Below are positions 36,826 through 45,839 of a stretch of DNA of 64,000 nucleotides, piece by piece; within the stretch, counting starts at the first letter, position 1, and every line of letters starts with the position of its first letter. The position numbers and the translations under genes are program-made. The notes under the pieces were generated by a model. That model did no database searches. It had not been told where the DNA came from and saw nothing but the letters and a program-made list of their open reading frames with translations. This stretch comes from Acidobacteriota bacterium (GTDB lineage: Bacteria; Acidobacteriota; Blastocatellia; Pyrinomonadales; Pyrinomonadaceae), in the NCBI GenBank assembly GCA_003385635.1, contig QQUY01000001.1, positions 372,001-436,000 of the forward strand. Direction: 5' to 3'.

Positions 36826-36998
36826 TTGTAACCGCAGAGCGCAGAGATCGCAGAAAAGGGAGTGTCCGGACGATCTTGAGATCACAAATTGTGACCTCAA
36901 GATAATTCAGAAAAGCGACCGTAAGTAAACACCTGATGAAGCCCAACAGGCCGAAAGGCCTCTGCGCTATTCGCGCGCTCTGCGGTTGTTATCTTTGA
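36826..36998. repeat. Inverted CCGCAGAGCGCAGAGA repeat pair upstream of hppD
   Basis: The left arm (36829-36856) reads AACCGCAGAGCGCAGAG. The right arm (36959-36992), with CTCTGCG units and CTCTGCGGTTGTTA, is its inverse. The 31-bp palindrome at 36873 and a GGCC-GAAA-GGCC mini-hairpin are inside. This places the putative hppD promoter within a repeat element. Confidence 0.75.
36873..36903. promoter_or_regulatory. 31-bp palindrome upstream of hppD
   Basis: ATCTTGAGATCACAA and TTGTGACCTCAAGAT face each other around one central base, matching at 14 of 15 positions. It is 62 bp upstream of the hppD ATG, a suitable place for an operator of a dimeric regulator. It could also form a hairpin in a long leader. 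Confidence 0.55.
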
Positions 36999-37014
36999 GC
37001 CCTTCGCTACTGTT

Positions 37015-37141
37015 CAGGGTACTGATTCCACGGTTCAATTCAAAAATCTATTCACGATTCACGATCTACATCGCGAATCTCGCCCTTGCTCACGCGCGGG
37101 CTACTGACACGATTTACGATTTACAATTCACGATTCACGAA
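37015..37141. repeat. ATTCACG heptamer element with REP-like motif, copy 3
   Basis: Units TTCACGATTCACGAT (37050-37066) are followed by the motif CGCCCTTGCTCACGCG then CGGGCTACTGAC (37081-37108), which is inverse to 27492-27522. Further units GATTTAC, AATTCAC and GATTCAC run to 37141. The phhA stop TGA (37135-37137) lies in the last unit. Confidence 0.8.
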
Positions 37142-38040
37142 CCGAACGTCTCGATGAACCGTTGCGTTTCTTCTTTCAAAAACTGGTACGAAGGAACTAC
37201 GTAAAGCACCGGCTGGATGTCGGAGTACGTGTAATCGTGGTTGATCACCGTTTCGAGGTCGAACTCCCTCAGCTCTACATCGCTCGAGAAGGCATGCTTC
37301 ATTTCCTTGAACGAAGAAAGCACGCCTGCCCCGTAAGCCTTGATCTCGCCTTCAGCCTCGACCAATCCGAACTCTATAGTAAACCAGTATAGCCTTCCGA
37401 GCTGTTCGATCTGCTCGTCTGTCGCCATACGCGCGCCGTGGCCGATGAACTGAGAGTAATCCGCGAATGCCTGGTTCGTGAACATAGGGATGTGGCCCAT
37501 CGCCTCGTGGACGATGTCGGGTTCGGGCGTGTAACCGGGCCTCGAATGGTGCCTGATGTATTGGGTCGAAAGCATCGTCCGCCAGGAAAGCCAACTGAGA
37601 AAAGCCCTCGTATTAACAAGGCCTTCGATCGGCGCGAGGCGGAATCCCGTCAGTTCGCCAAGCTTGCGATTCATTTCAGAAAGCTGAGGGATCCGGTCGT
37701 TACTGATGCCGAGGTTCTTCTTCGCTTTCAGGTAAAAAGGCGAGGCGTGTTTCTGATGAAGCTCTTCCAGTTCGTCAGCGACAAACCTCCAGACGCCCTG
37801 CTCGTCTTCCGTGTAATCCACATCGATTATCTTCCCTGTCTCTCGGAAGTTCCTTGAAAGGCTCGCGATGTGGTCTCTCCGTTTTCTGTATTCGGGGTCT
37901 TTCGCGCCCGGATGTTCGAGTGGAAGCTCTTCGATGTCTTCGAAAGGCATGTCCTCAAACGCAGGCAGGTCTTCATCAGCGACCTCGAAATTCTGGATCT
38001 TGACCGGAGAGTCGAAGGAAGAAGAGGTGTCCGTAAGCAT
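37135..38040 (-). CDS. phhA: Phenylalanine 4-monooxygenase
   Basis: A 301-residue aromatic amino acid hydroxylase without an ACT domain, of the bacterial single-domain type. It converts phenylalanine to tyrosine with tetrahydropterin and Fe(II). The iron ligands are H178 and H183 in HEAMGH and E223 in [24 protein letters not shown] is the typical lead-in. The first ~45 residues are acidic and poorly conserved. AAGGAG lies upstream of the ATG with good spacing. It starts the Phe/Tyr degradation set and is divergent from the Lrp-type gene. Confidence 0.96.
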   Translation of the reverse strand: MLTDTSSSFDSPVKIQNFEVADEDLPAFEDMPFEDIEELPLEHPGAKDPEYRKRRDHIASLSRNFRETGKIIDVDYTEDEQGVWRFVADELEELHQKHASPFYLKAKKNLGISNDRIPQLSEMNRKLGELTGFRLAPIEGLVNTRAFLSWLSWRTMLSTQYIRHHSRPGYTPEPDIVHEAMGHIPMFTNQAFADYSQFIGHGARMATDEQIEQLGRLYWFTIEFGLVEAEGEIKAYGAGVLSSFKEMKHAFSSDVELREFDLETVINHDYTYSDIQPVLYVVPSYQFLKEETQRFIETFGS

Positions 38041-38096
38041 CAGTAGTCTCCTTGGAAAAAAACTGGGATTAGTTCGGGGTTTTATGCCAACTCAAT

Positions 38097-38126
38097 ATTC
38101 TATCGGATCGGCCGATCAGATTGAAT
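38097..38126. promoter_or_regulatory. 30-bp palindrome between phhA and the Lrp-type regulator
   Basis: ATTCTATCGGATCGG faces CCGATCAGATTGAAT, matching at 13 of 15 positions with a perfect GATCGGCCGATC centre. It lies 57 bp upstream of phhA and 75 bp upstream of the regulator, a likely shared operator for autoregulation and phhA control. Confidence 0.6.
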
Positions 38127-38200
38127 AGCCATGCTTAGGTTTGCGGCTGTGCTAAACTCATTATTTAAGTTTATTTCGCTCTTACGCCTTAGAAAGTAAA

Positions 38201-38647
38201 ATGCTGGATGAAATAGATTGGAAACTGCTTAAGGAACTACAGCAGGACGCGCGGATGACCTACGCCGCCATGGGCCGGCGGGTCGGTCTTACAACACCGG
38301 CGGTAATCGAGCGGGTCCACAAACTGGAAGACGCGGGGATCATTACCGGATACAGGGCAGATCTCGATCTTTCAAAGGTGGGACTTCCGGTTACCGCTTT
38401 TCTGCGAATGAGCATCACCGGGGTCGACTACAGCCACATCGTCGAAGTGGCCCAGGAATCCGACGAAGTCCTTGAATGTCACCGGGGGACGGGCGGCGAT
38501 TCATTCATCATGAAAGTGGCAGTCGAGTCGGTTGAGCACCTTCAGACTCTGATAGACAAGCTGACGCCGTACGGAATTACGACGACATCCATCGTGCTGT
38601 CCTCGCCTGTGAAGAAACGGGTGATCGAAGGGCCTTCGATCCGTTGA
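38201..38647 (+). CDS. Lrp/AsnC family transcriptional regulator
   Basis: A 148-residue Lrp/AsnC regulator. An N-terminal helix-turn-helix (LDEIDWKLLKELQQDARMTY, then AAMGRRVGLTTPAVIERVHKLEDAG) is followed by a RAM/AsnC ligand-binding domain (ECHRGTGGDSFIMKVAVES). It is divergent from phhA across a palindrome, so it probably senses an aromatic amino acid and controls the adjacent catabolic genes. The ligand is inferred only from context. Confidence 0.92.
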   Translation: MLDEIDWKLLKELQQDARMTYAAMGRRVGLTTPAVIERVHKLEDAGIITGYRADLDLSKVGLPVTAFLRMSITGVDYSHIVEVAQESDEVLECHRGTGGDSFIMKVAVESVEHLQTLIDKLTPYGITTTSIVLSSPVKKRVIEGPSIR

Positions 38648-38689
38648 TCGCCTGCCCAACCCTATTCTGCGAATGAGCGCCCCGCCTTG

Positions 38690-38866
38690 GTGCCCTATGT
38701 GAAAAACTTTGTGTGCTTCGTGGGTGCTCGGTTCAAGAATCTGATTGATCGAAAACTGGTTTTTACCGCAAAGAACGCCGAGGTATGCGCAAAGGGCGCG
38801 GAGGAATTCAAGAACTTCTTACCTAGCGGCCTTCGCGAAAACCTTCGCTCTCTTCGCGGTTGATTC
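38690..38866. repeat. Degenerate CCGCAAAGA / TCTTCGCGGTT inverted repeat
   Basis: The left arm near 38765-38800 reads TTACCGCAAAGAACGC ... GCGCAAAGGGCGCGGAGG. The right arm (38829-38863) reads CCTTCGCGAAAACC then CTCTCTTCGCGGTT. An additional TTTGTGTGCTTCGTGGGTGC lies near 38709. There are no genes in this 269-bp spacer. Confidence 0.65.
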
Positions 38867-38916
38867 TTCCTTCGCCCCCCACTGGCTCCGATCAGGTTAG
38901 AACCAAGCAAGCAAGA

Positions 38917-39561
38917 CTAAATCCTGTTCCTTTCAGAGAGATAGAAATGCCATAGCAGCCTTGCGGCAACGGATCGGTACGGTTTCCAGCGCTCAGCGAT
39001 CGTATGGAATTCTTCGGACGATGGGCGCTTTTCCAATCCGGCGAGTTCTTTCCACGCTTGATGAAGAGCGATGTCGCCGACCGGCATCACGTCGGGCCTC
39101 AGCAGGCACATCAGGAGAAAGATGTCAGACGTCCAGCGTCCGATCCCTTTGACCCTCATCAACGACTTCCGGACATCTTTATCGGAAAGACTGTGCAATT
39201 CTTCCAGCACCAGAGTTCGTTCCAGTACCGCATTCGAAAGTTCGCGGGCATACAACGCTTTCTGCCTCGAGAAGTAGGCCGCTTTCATCTCTTCGTCGGA
39301 AAGCTCGAGAACATTGACTGGAGTGATCTCGTCGACCATTTCGGTTAGCTTGTCGAAAGCCGCTTTTGCAGACGCAAGCGACACCTGTTGTTCGAGGATG
39401 ATGTGGATAAGAGTCTCAAATGTAGGTTGGCGGTTCCAGAGCGGAGGCGGCCCATACATCTCGTAGGCTTTTCCGATCACGGGATCCTGGGCGGCAATCT
39501 CAGCGCAGATCGGATCGAGATCAGAGGCGGAGATCTTAGCGATAGTAGCTCCCGAACTCAT
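38917..39561 (-). CDS. AlkA-type DNA-3-methyladenine glycosylase
   Basis: A 214-residue HhH-GPD superfamily glycosylase that removes alkylated purines from DNA. The helix-hairpin-helix LMRVKGIGRWTSDIFLLM is followed by the GPD region with catalytic Asp (RPDVMPVGDIALHQAW). No [4Fe-4S] Cys cluster follows, which separates it from EndoIII/MutY and fits AlkA. It lacks the N-terminal AlkA_N domain, like the short AlkA-like proteins. It is divergent from the next gene with 18 bp between starts. Confidence 0.9.
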   Translation of the reverse strand: MSSGATIAKISASDLDPICAEIAAQDPVIGKAYEMYGPPPLWNRQPTFETLIHIILEQQVSLASAKAAFDKLTEMVDEITPVNVLELSDEEMKAAYFSRQKALYARELSNAVLERTLVLEELHSLSDKDVRKSLMRVKGIGRWTSDIFLLMCLLRPDVMPVGDIALHQAWKELAGLEKRPSSEEFHTIAERWKPYRSVAARLLWHFYLSERNRI

Positions 39562-39579
39562 AGTTTATAATTCCCCGCG

Positions 39580-40092
39580 ATGATGAAGCCTATCTTGCTC
39601 ATCCTGCCCATCCTGTTACTTTTGTCGTCAGCAAATGCGCAGAGCGAATGCGCAGTTTCGGAGCCTCCGTCGTTTCTGAACCTGAGACTAGGGATGACGG
39701 TTTCCGAAGTCAATTCAATGACCCGACCCGAGTTGAAAGTTAAGGCAAAGTCGGATGGAGAGCGGATCTTTTTCAAGAACTGGATCAATAAGCCTGCGAA
39801 AGGGAACATGACCGGCGTTCGTGCCGTCTATCTGAGGTTCTTTGAGGGGCGGCTGTACGACATCGAGCTGTTCTATGAAGAAGGTTTCCGGTGGCCTGAT
39901 CTTGAGTCGCTGCTTTCCGAGGTCAACAGATCGTCGATCCTCACGCGCGAGAATTGGAATGTGAAGAACGGCTACGCCGAGGCAGACTGTGAAGGGTTTG
40001 CTGTCAAGGCTGACCAGGTCTTGGGTACGCATATTCAGCTAACGGACATGGGCTTGTTTGCACAGGTGGAGAAGAGTCGGCGGTCGAATTAA
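39580..40092 (+). CDS. Exported protein of unknown function
   Basis: A 170-residue secreted protein with a clear signal peptide (ILLILPILLLLSSANAQS, cleavage near residue 21). The mature part has NLRLGMTVSEVNSM, a motif seen in small exported proteins with a BamE/SmpA-like N-terminal helix, then a beta-rich region and two Cys residues (SECAV near the N-terminus, ADCEGF near the C-terminus) that could form a disulfide. No family is recognised with confidence. Confidence 0.75.
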   Translation: MMKPILLILPILLLLSSANAQSECAVSEPPSFLNLRLGMTVSEVNSMTRPELKVKAKSDGERIFFKNWINKPAKGNMTGVRAVYLRFFEGRLYDIELFYEEGFRWPDLESLLSEVNRSSILTRENWNVKNGYAEADCEGFAVKADQVLGTHIQLTDMGLFAQVEKSRRSN

Positions 40093-40109
40093 ACTCGGAC
40101 GTCCGACCT

Positions 40110-40226
40110 GAATTCCTCGGTGTTCTCCGTGATGACCTTCGTGTCCTTTGTGGTTGATCTTTGTCGCAAGAATTAGCTGTCCCGAAGAGTTCTAACCACA
40201 AAGCGCACAAAGGATCTCACGAAGGT
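40110..40226. repeat. Inverted AACCACAAAGGACACGAAGG repeat pair
   Basis: The left arm (40135-40155) is CCTTCGTGTCCTTTGTGGTT. The right arm (40193-40225) is its inverse, AACCACAAAGCGCACAAAGG with CACGAAGG. The 37-bp loop has no feature. The open frame upstream of the next gene's true start is only a translation of this repeat. Confidence 0.85.
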
Positions 40227-40289
40227 CTCGAAGGAGCAGTTGCCCAAATTGCCTGTGATCATTCCCTTCATCTCTGGCTCACCGAATCA

Positions 40290-41234
40290 ATGAAAAAAGT
40301 CGATAGAAATGCCGGGTTATACTTTGCCTTTCAGGGCCTAGCAATATGCGCCTGGTGGTTCGGTCTCTATTATTCAACGCTCTTTCGTGCTCTCTTTGAG
40401 CTCGACTGGACGGGCAATGTCCTTTCTTCGTTCTGGCTTCCCGACCTTTTGTTCCTCGCTCTCGGGTCGTTCGTTGCTGCGTGGCTTTGCTTCACATCTC
40501 ATCCGTACAAAGGCGTCGCGGCGTGGTTCGTGACCGGCCTGATCACATACGCCACAACCTATGCTTTCGCGTTCTCGCTGGCCTCGGACGTCGGTTGGCT
40601 GGGGGTTGTGTTGATGGCGCCGGCGACTCTTTTTTCAGGCGTATTCGCGGTCGGGGTTTCGATCCTCGCTGACCGCATGTTCAGGCCGACAAGGGATGGA
40701 TCCGGAAAATGGATGGCGGTCAAGACCTTTAGTCAGATCGTGATCGTCTGGTCTTTGATCCTCGGCTTGTTTCCGTATCTGATCGTCGGCGTCGAGAACA
40801 AACTCGGAATTCCGCATCTTCGTTTTCCGTTTCAGACAGCAGTTTCGGCCATACTCTTCGTGTTAGCGAGCATTCCTGGCGTTTGGAGCGCGTGGGTGAT
40901 GTCGATGGAGGGAAAAGGGACTCCTTTGCCGCTTGATCACGCTTCAAAACTTGTCATTTCAGGGCCATATAAATACATCCGCAATCCGATGGCATTCTCG
41001 GGCATCGGGCAGGGACTAATCGTCGCTCTGTTCTGGGGATCGGCTCTCGTTGGGATATATGCGCTGATCGGTTCGCTCGTCTGGCAGTGGGTCTTCAGGC
41101 CTTTGGAGGAAGAGAATCTCGAGGAGCGCTTTGGCCAGCCGTATATTGATTACAAGCGCACGGTCCGCTGCTGGATCCCTTCTATTCGTAGTCCGATCGA
41201 ACCACAGAGTGCACGGAGAACACGGAGGGGTTAA
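40290..41234 (+). CDS. ICMT/PEMT-like membrane methyltransferase
   Basis: A 314-residue integral membrane protein with about seven hydrophobic segments. The C-terminal SAM-binding signature of isoprenylcysteine carboxyl methyltransferase/phospholipid methyltransferase-like enzymes is clear: LVISGPYKYIRNPMAFSG, then EEENLEERFGQPYIDYKRTV. ATG 40290 is chosen because the open region before it is repeat-derived. In bacteria these enzymes methylate lipids or small thiol/amine compounds; substrate unknown. The gene is followed at once by another repeat (GTGCACGGAGAACACGGAGG). Confidence 0.82.
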   Translation: MKKVDRNAGLYFAFQGLAICAWWFGLYYSTLFRALFELDWTGNVLSSFWLPDLLFLALGSFVAAWLCFTSHPYKGVAAWFVTGLITYATTYAFAFSLASDVGWLGVVLMAPATLFSGVFAVGVSILADRMFRPTRDGSGKWMAVKTFSQIVIVWSLILGLFPYLIVGVENKLGIPHLRFPFQTAVSAILFVLASIPGVWSAWVMSMEGKGTPLPLDHASKLVISGPYKYIRNPMAFSGIGQGLIVALFWGSALVGIYALIGSLVWQWVFRPLEEENLEERFGQPYIDYKRTVRCWIPSIRSPIEPQSARRTRRG

Positions 41235-41556
41235 AGGCTCTCTTCATTCGTTATGTTGTTAAGTGTTTCTCGGCGGATCTTTGCGAAAAACTTTGCGTTC
41301 TTGGCGGTTAGTTTCTTTCTGGCTGGTTTGTATTTGAGGAAGGATTTTTACCGCAAAGGTCACGAAGGTATGCGCAAAGGGCACGAAGGGTCACCATTTA
41401 CTGAGAGTTTGAAGCTCACTCGGTGTACTTTGTGAAACCTTAGTGGTCCTTTGTGGTTAGGTCTTTTTTCTAGGACTCGAACCACGAAGGGACACGGCGA
41501 GGCGAGAAGAAACCCATCGGTTATCTTTCTTGATCCGTGTTCATCTGTGTCTAGTT
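41205..41556. repeat. Degenerate repeat field after the ICMT-like gene
   Basis: Several ~9-11-bp-period arms are present. ACCACAGAGTGCACGGAG runs into the coding end. GCGTTCTTGGCGGTTA (41290) is roughly inverse to TTTACCGCAAAGGTCACG (41346). GTGGTCCTTTGTGGTTAG (41443) is inverse to AACCACGAAGGGACACGG (41480). CCGTGTTCATCTGTGTC lies at 41537. No gene is seen in the 323-bp spacer. Confidence 0.75.
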
Positions 41557-41557
41557 C

Positions 41558-43558
41558 TTAAGACCTCAACGAGCCGATCTCATCAACGACATCCGGGTTC
41601 TCAAGCGCCGATAGGTCGCCCGGGTCTTCTCCCAGAAAGGCTGAACGGATGACCCGGCGCATCACTTTCGCATTGCGCGTCTTCGGAAGCGCCGAAACGA
41701 AGTGGATACGCTTCGGAGTCAGCGGCTTACCCATATCGGCAGCGACGACGGATTTCAAAGAAGCTTCAAGTTCGTCTGCTGGCGCAGACGATGCGGGCGG
41801 GCCGCTTGCGTTCCGTAAGACACAAAACGCGACCATTGCCGTTCCCTTGATCTCATCAGGGACACCGATCACCGCCGCTTCCGTCACCCGATCATCCGCG
41901 ACAAGCAGAGATTCGACCTCGGCTGGTCCGACCCTCTTGCCCGCCACTTTCAACGTGTCGTCCGACCTGCCAAGGATGTACCAGTGGCCCTCACGGTCCC
42001 GCATAGCGAAGTCGCCGTGGACCCATATGCCTTCGAAGCGGTTCCAGTATGTCTCAAGATACCTTTTTCTTTCTTGCCAAAAGCCGCGCGCCATACCTAT
42101 CCAGGTGTCCCTGATCGCGAGTTCGCCGACCTCCCCCGGCCCAACGGAGTTGCCGTCTTCATCGAGGATGTCCGCAGCGATCCCCGGACACGGAGCTGGA
42201 AATGATCCGGGCTTCTGAGGCAGAAGGAAATTGCCCATCAGGATCCCTCCCGATATCTCTGTGCCTCCGGAATAGTTGATTATCGGCAGCTTTGAATCTC
42301 CAACCTTTTCGAACAGCCACCGCCACGGCCCCGGATTCCAGGGCTCTCCGGTAGAAGCGAATGCGCGAAGCTGAGAAAGGTCGTGTTTCTTTGGAAGGTC
42401 GTCGCCTTTTGTCGACAGAAGCCTGACTAGCGTCGGAGAGATCCCCAGTATCTCGACGCGATGCTTAGCGCAAAAGTCCCACATCCGGTCCGGCTCGGGA
42501 AAATCTGGCGATCCGTCGTAAATTACTATTGTTCCGCCAAGGATCAAAGCACCGTAGACAAGCCACGGTCCCATCATCCAGCCGATGTCCGTCACCCACG
42601 AGATACGCGTTCCTTCGCCGACATCCGTTCCAAATGCCATATCCTGCGCTGCCTTGATCGGGAATCCGCAATGAACGTGCGCAATTCCCTTCGGCCTGCC
42701 GGTCGTTCCGGAAGTGTAGAGAATTATCAGAGGATCGTTCGCCGATGTCTTCTCCGCCCGTCCGAGCTCGGGCTTTTTCTTTCCGAAGAGGTCGATGAGG
42801 CTCTTGTAGTGGATAAACTTCGGATCGGGACTCGAAAATACCGGTTCATCCGTCAGGCGGTTGACAATGATGACGCGTTCCAGAGAAGGGCATTTCTCAA
42901 CGGCCTCGTACGCGATCTTCCACGCATTCACGTTCTTACCGCGTCTCGGAAAACCGTCGCACGTGAACAGCGCTTTTGCCTTTACCGCGTTCAGCCGCGT
43001 TTCGATCGCAGACACTCCATAGCCGCTAAAGACCGGAACCGCGATCGCGCCAATCCGGTTGATCGCGAGTAGCGCGACCACCGTTTCAACCATCATCGGC
43101 AGATGAATGCCGACCGCGTCCCCTTTTCCGATCCCGTTCTGTTTCAGGCCGGCAGCGCACCACTCGACCTGCCTCAACAGCTCTCCGTAAAGGACCGTTT
43201 CTTCCTTTCCTTCCTCTCCTTCGAAGATCACCGCGGGCCGGTTCCTGGTTTCGTCATTGTCCCAACGGTCCAGGCACATCTCGGTGATATTCAGTCCTCC
43301 GCCGACGCACCACTTTGACCATTCGAGACCTTCCGTAGTGTCGAGAAGGTCCTTGTAACTAGGTTCGAACTCGATTCTCAGGAACTCCAGGACTTCGGAT
43401 GTAAACGTCTCAACATCATCTATCGAATGCGCATAAAGATCTTCCCAAGACCTGGCACCGATCTTGTCCATGAACTTCTTCAGTTGTGATCTTGCGATGA
43501 CTCCACCGGTCGGGGTCCAGGCGACCTGCTGGTCTTCGAATGAGGAGGTGTCCGTCAT
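41558..43558 (-). CDS. Acetyl-CoA synthetase-like AMP-forming ligase
   Basis: A 666-residue AMP-forming acyl-CoA synthetase of the Acs group with an ACAS-type N-terminal region. The adenylation signatures are [17 protein letters not shown] and [10 protein letters not shown], then [20 protein letters not shown]. The C-terminal catalytic Lys region is [12 protein letters not shown] (expected P-K-T-R-S-G-K-x-M-R, here with Asn-Ala instead of Ser-Gly). Acetate, propionate or acetoacetate are candidate substrates; acetoacetate would fit the nearby tyrosine pathway, but sequence does not decide. It diverges from the SDR gene. Confidence 0.85.
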   Translation of the reverse strand: MTDTSSFEDQQVAWTPTGGVIARSQLKKFMDKIGARSWEDLYAHSIDDVETFTSEVLEFLRIEFEPSYKDLLDTTEGLEWSKWCVGGGLNITEMCLDRWDNDETRNRPAVIFEGEEGKEETVLYGELLRQVEWCAAGLKQNGIGKGDAVGIHLPMMVETVVALLAINRIGAIAVPVFSGYGVSAIETRLNAVKAKALFTCDGFPRRGKNVNAWKIAYEAVEKCPSLERVIIVNRLTDEPVFSSPDPKFIHYKSLIDLFGKKKPELGRAEKTSANDPLIILYTSGTTGRPKGIAHVHCGFPIKAAQDMAFGTDVGEGTRISWVTDIGWMMGPWLVYGALILGGTIVIYDGSPDFPEPDRMWDFCAKHRVEILGISPTLVRLLSTKGDDLPKKHDLSQLRAFASTGEPWNPGPWRWLFEKVGDSKLPIINYSGGTEISGGILMGNFLLPQKPGSFPAPCPGIAADILDEDGNSVGPGEVGELAIRDTWIGMARGFWQERKRYLETYWNRFEGIWVHGDFAMRDREGHWYILGRSDDTLKVAGKRVGPAEVESLLVADDRVTEAAVIGVPDEIKGTAMVAFCVLRNASGPPASSAPADELEASLKSVVAADMGKPLTPKRIHFVSALPKTRNAKVMRRVIRSAFLGEDPGDLSALENPDVVDEIGSLRS

Positions 43559-43657
43559 AGGAAAGCGTTTCCGACCCGTAAAGTCGGCATTTTAAGGCGT
43601 TTAGCGTTGAGTTTTTGCGGGCAAAAGTTTATAACATCTGCAGAAATCGACAAAGTT

Positions 43658-44440
43658 ATGACGAGAAAATACGTTGCCCTGCCCGGAGGACTTTTTGAAG
43701 GCAGGACCGCGATAGTTACAGGTGCCAGCCGCGGTGTCGGAAGAGCCACTGCGTTGAGACTCGCCGAAGGCGGGGCCAACGTCGTCGTCAACTATCTGAG
43801 CAGAGAAGAACGCGCTGCGGAGGTCGCGGACCTTTGCAAGCGAAAGGGTGTTGAAGCGATAGCCGTACAGGCGGACGTCTCGGAGTTTGCTGGGGCACGC
43901 AAGCTGACTGAGGCTGCGATCGAGAAGTTCGGCCGCATCGATATGCTGGTTCTGAATGCCGGCATATGGGAAGGAGCGCCGATCGAGGAGATGTCTGAGG
44001 AGACCTGGAACAAGGTAATCAATACGAATCTCAAGTCGGCGTGGGCGATGACAAAGTGTGCGGTCCCGGCTCTCCGGAAACAGGAGGACGCGGCAGTCGT
44101 GCTCGTGTCGTCTACAGCGGGCCAGCGCGGCGAGGCCAATTACACAAACTATGCCGCTTCGAAGGGCGGGCAGATCTCATTTACAAAGGGACTGGCGACC
44201 GAACTTGCACCTCGCATCCGAGTCAACTGCGTGGCTCCGGGCTGGATAGAGACGGCGATGGTTCGTCCGGCGTTCAAGGACGAGAGCTACAAACGAACGG
44301 TGATCGAATCGATTCCTTTGAACCGGATCGCTCTCACGGACGACGTGGCGCTGTCGATCTGCTTTCTTCTCTCTGGTTGGTCCCAGCACATTACAGGTGA
44401 GGTCCTCAACATAAACGGCGGCGCCGTGCTCTGCGGCTGA
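43658..44440 (+). CDS. Short-chain dehydrogenase/reductase (FabG-like)
   Basis: A 260-residue classical SDR. The NAD(P) motif TGASRGVGRATALRLAE, NAGIWEGA, the catalytic Ser in VVLVSSTAG and the YAASKGG Tyr/Lys pair are all in place; VNCVAPGWIETAM and ITGEVLNINGGAVL complete the family pattern. ATG 43658 is chosen as start; 17 further open codons upstream lack coding character. A 3-oxoacyl-ACP reductase or alcohol dehydrogenase role is possible. lysC starts 24 bp downstream, so the two may be co-transcribed. Confidence 0.9.
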   Translation: MTRKYVALPGGLFEGRTAIVTGASRGVGRATALRLAEGGANVVVNYLSREERAAEVADLCKRKGVEAIAVQADVSEFAGARKLTEAAIEKFGRIDMLVLNAGIWEGAPIEEMSEETWNKVINTNLKSAWAMTKCAVPALRKQEDAAVVLVSSTAGQRGEANYTNYAASKGGQISFTKGLATELAPRIRVNCVAPGWIETAMVRPAFKDESYKRTVIESIPLNRIALTDDVALSICFLLSGWSQHITGEVLNINGGAVLCG

Positions 44441-44464
44441 ATCTCCATAACCTGCCTTCAAAAA

Positions 44465-45832
44465 GTGGTCCAGAACAAGCCTACAGTAATGAAATTCGGG
44501 GGGACGTCGGTAAAGGACGCTCCGGCCTTCGACCGTGTTGCGTCAATCGTCGCCGGCCAGATGGAAAAGGCTCCGGTGGTAATCACTTCCGCAATGGCTA
44601 GGGTAACTGATGCGTTGCTTGACGCCTTTGAAACGGCCAAATCGGGGGACGCTGCACAAGCGTTCTCTTCGCTCGAAGATCACTTTGAAAGGCACCAGGA
44701 AGTATCTGACGCGCTTCTCGACGAACGGCTTGGAAAGGCCTATGAAGCTGAACTAGCCCTCGCAAAGGAGGAACTCTCATCTTTGCTAATGAGGGTCGAA
44801 AGACGATCTCTCCCGGTACAGATGTTAAAGGATGCGATCGTCGCATACGGAGAACAGCTCTCCTCGCGGCTACTTGCGGACGTGATGAAATCGAAAGGCC
44901 TCAACGCCCGCCACGTGGATGCCCGGAGGCTGATCGTTACCGACGATGAGTACGGCGCAGCAAAGCCGCTTCAGGATGAAACCCGGGAGATTGTGCAGGC
45001 GGAGTTGACTGATTCAGTGCGGACCGGAGAGATTCCGGTCATGGGCGGATTCATCGCTGCCAGTCGAAGCGGTGAGACCACAACTCTCGGACGCGGAGGC
45101 TCGGACTTTTCAGCGGCAATTGTGGGCGCTTCGCTCGACGCTGGCGAGATCCAGATCTGGACGGACGTGACCGGAGTTCTTACCTGCGATCCCAGGATAT
45201 GCGAAGACGCGAGCACAATCGATGTGCTCTCGTACAACGAGGCGGCGGAACTTGCGTATTTCGGAGCCAAGGTGCTTCATCCCAAGACGATCCAGCCGGC
45301 GGTCGATCACGGCATCCCGGTCCGCGTCTGTAACTCGCAGAGGCCGGATGAGAAGGGCACGATGGTTCTAGCCGAAAGCGGACTTTCTCCTAACCGGATC
45401 AAGTCGATTGCACACAAGACGGGGATTACGATACTTCGTATTTCTTCGGCGAGAATGCTTGGATCTTACGGCTTTATGTCAGCGCTGTTTCAGGTCTTTG
45501 AGCGCTTCAGGACAGTCATAGACGTTATCTCGACCTCCGAGGTTTCCGTCGCCCTCACACTCGACGACACCGAGTATCTTCCCAGGGTAGTTACGGAACT
45601 TGAGCGGCTCGGAGATGTTGAGGTTGAGCATGGATACGCAGTGGTCTGTATAGTCGGCGAGGGGCTACGCGCTTCTCCGGGATTGGCTGCCAAGGTGTTC
45701 TCGACGATCTCGGATACGAATGTCGCCCTTATTTCCCACGGAGCATCGAGCGTCAACCTCACATTCGTGGTGAAAGAGGAATCGGTGCGCGACGTTATAA
45801 AACGCCTCCACGGCTGCTTCTTTAGCTCTTGA
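44465..45832 (+). CDS. lysC: Aspartate kinase
   Basis: A 455-residue aspartokinase, the first step of the aspartate pathway to lysine, threonine and methionine. The catalytic signature VMKFGGTSVKD (residues ~8-18) and the TTLGRGGSDFSA block are present, followed by two C-terminal ACT domains. Length suggests the monofunctional LysC/AK-III type. The GTG at 44465 is the furthest start; ATG 44489, directly at MKFGGTSV, is an alternative. dapB and an M20 deacylase lie 4-6 kb away. Confidence 0.93.
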   Translation: MVQNKPTVMKFGGTSVKDAPAFDRVASIVAGQMEKAPVVITSAMARVTDALLDAFETAKSGDAAQAFSSLEDHFERHQEVSDALLDERLGKAYEAELALAKEELSSLLMRVERRSLPVQMLKDAIVAYGEQLSSRLLADVMKSKGLNARHVDARRLIVTDDEYGAAKPLQDETREIVQAELTDSVRTGEIPVMGGFIAASRSGETTTLGRGGSDFSAAIVGASLDAGEIQIWTDVTGVLTCDPRICEDASTIDVLSYNEAAELAYFGAKVLHPKTIQPAVDHGIPVRVCNSQRPDEKGTMVLAESGLSPNRIKSIAHKTGITILRISSARMLGSYGFMSALFQVFERFRTVIDVISTSEVSVALTLDDTEYLPRVVTELERLGDVEVEHGYAVVCIVGEGLRASPGLAAKVFSTISDTNVALISHGASSVNLTFVVKEESVRDVIKRLHGCFFSS

Positions 45833-45839
45833 TTTCGGC

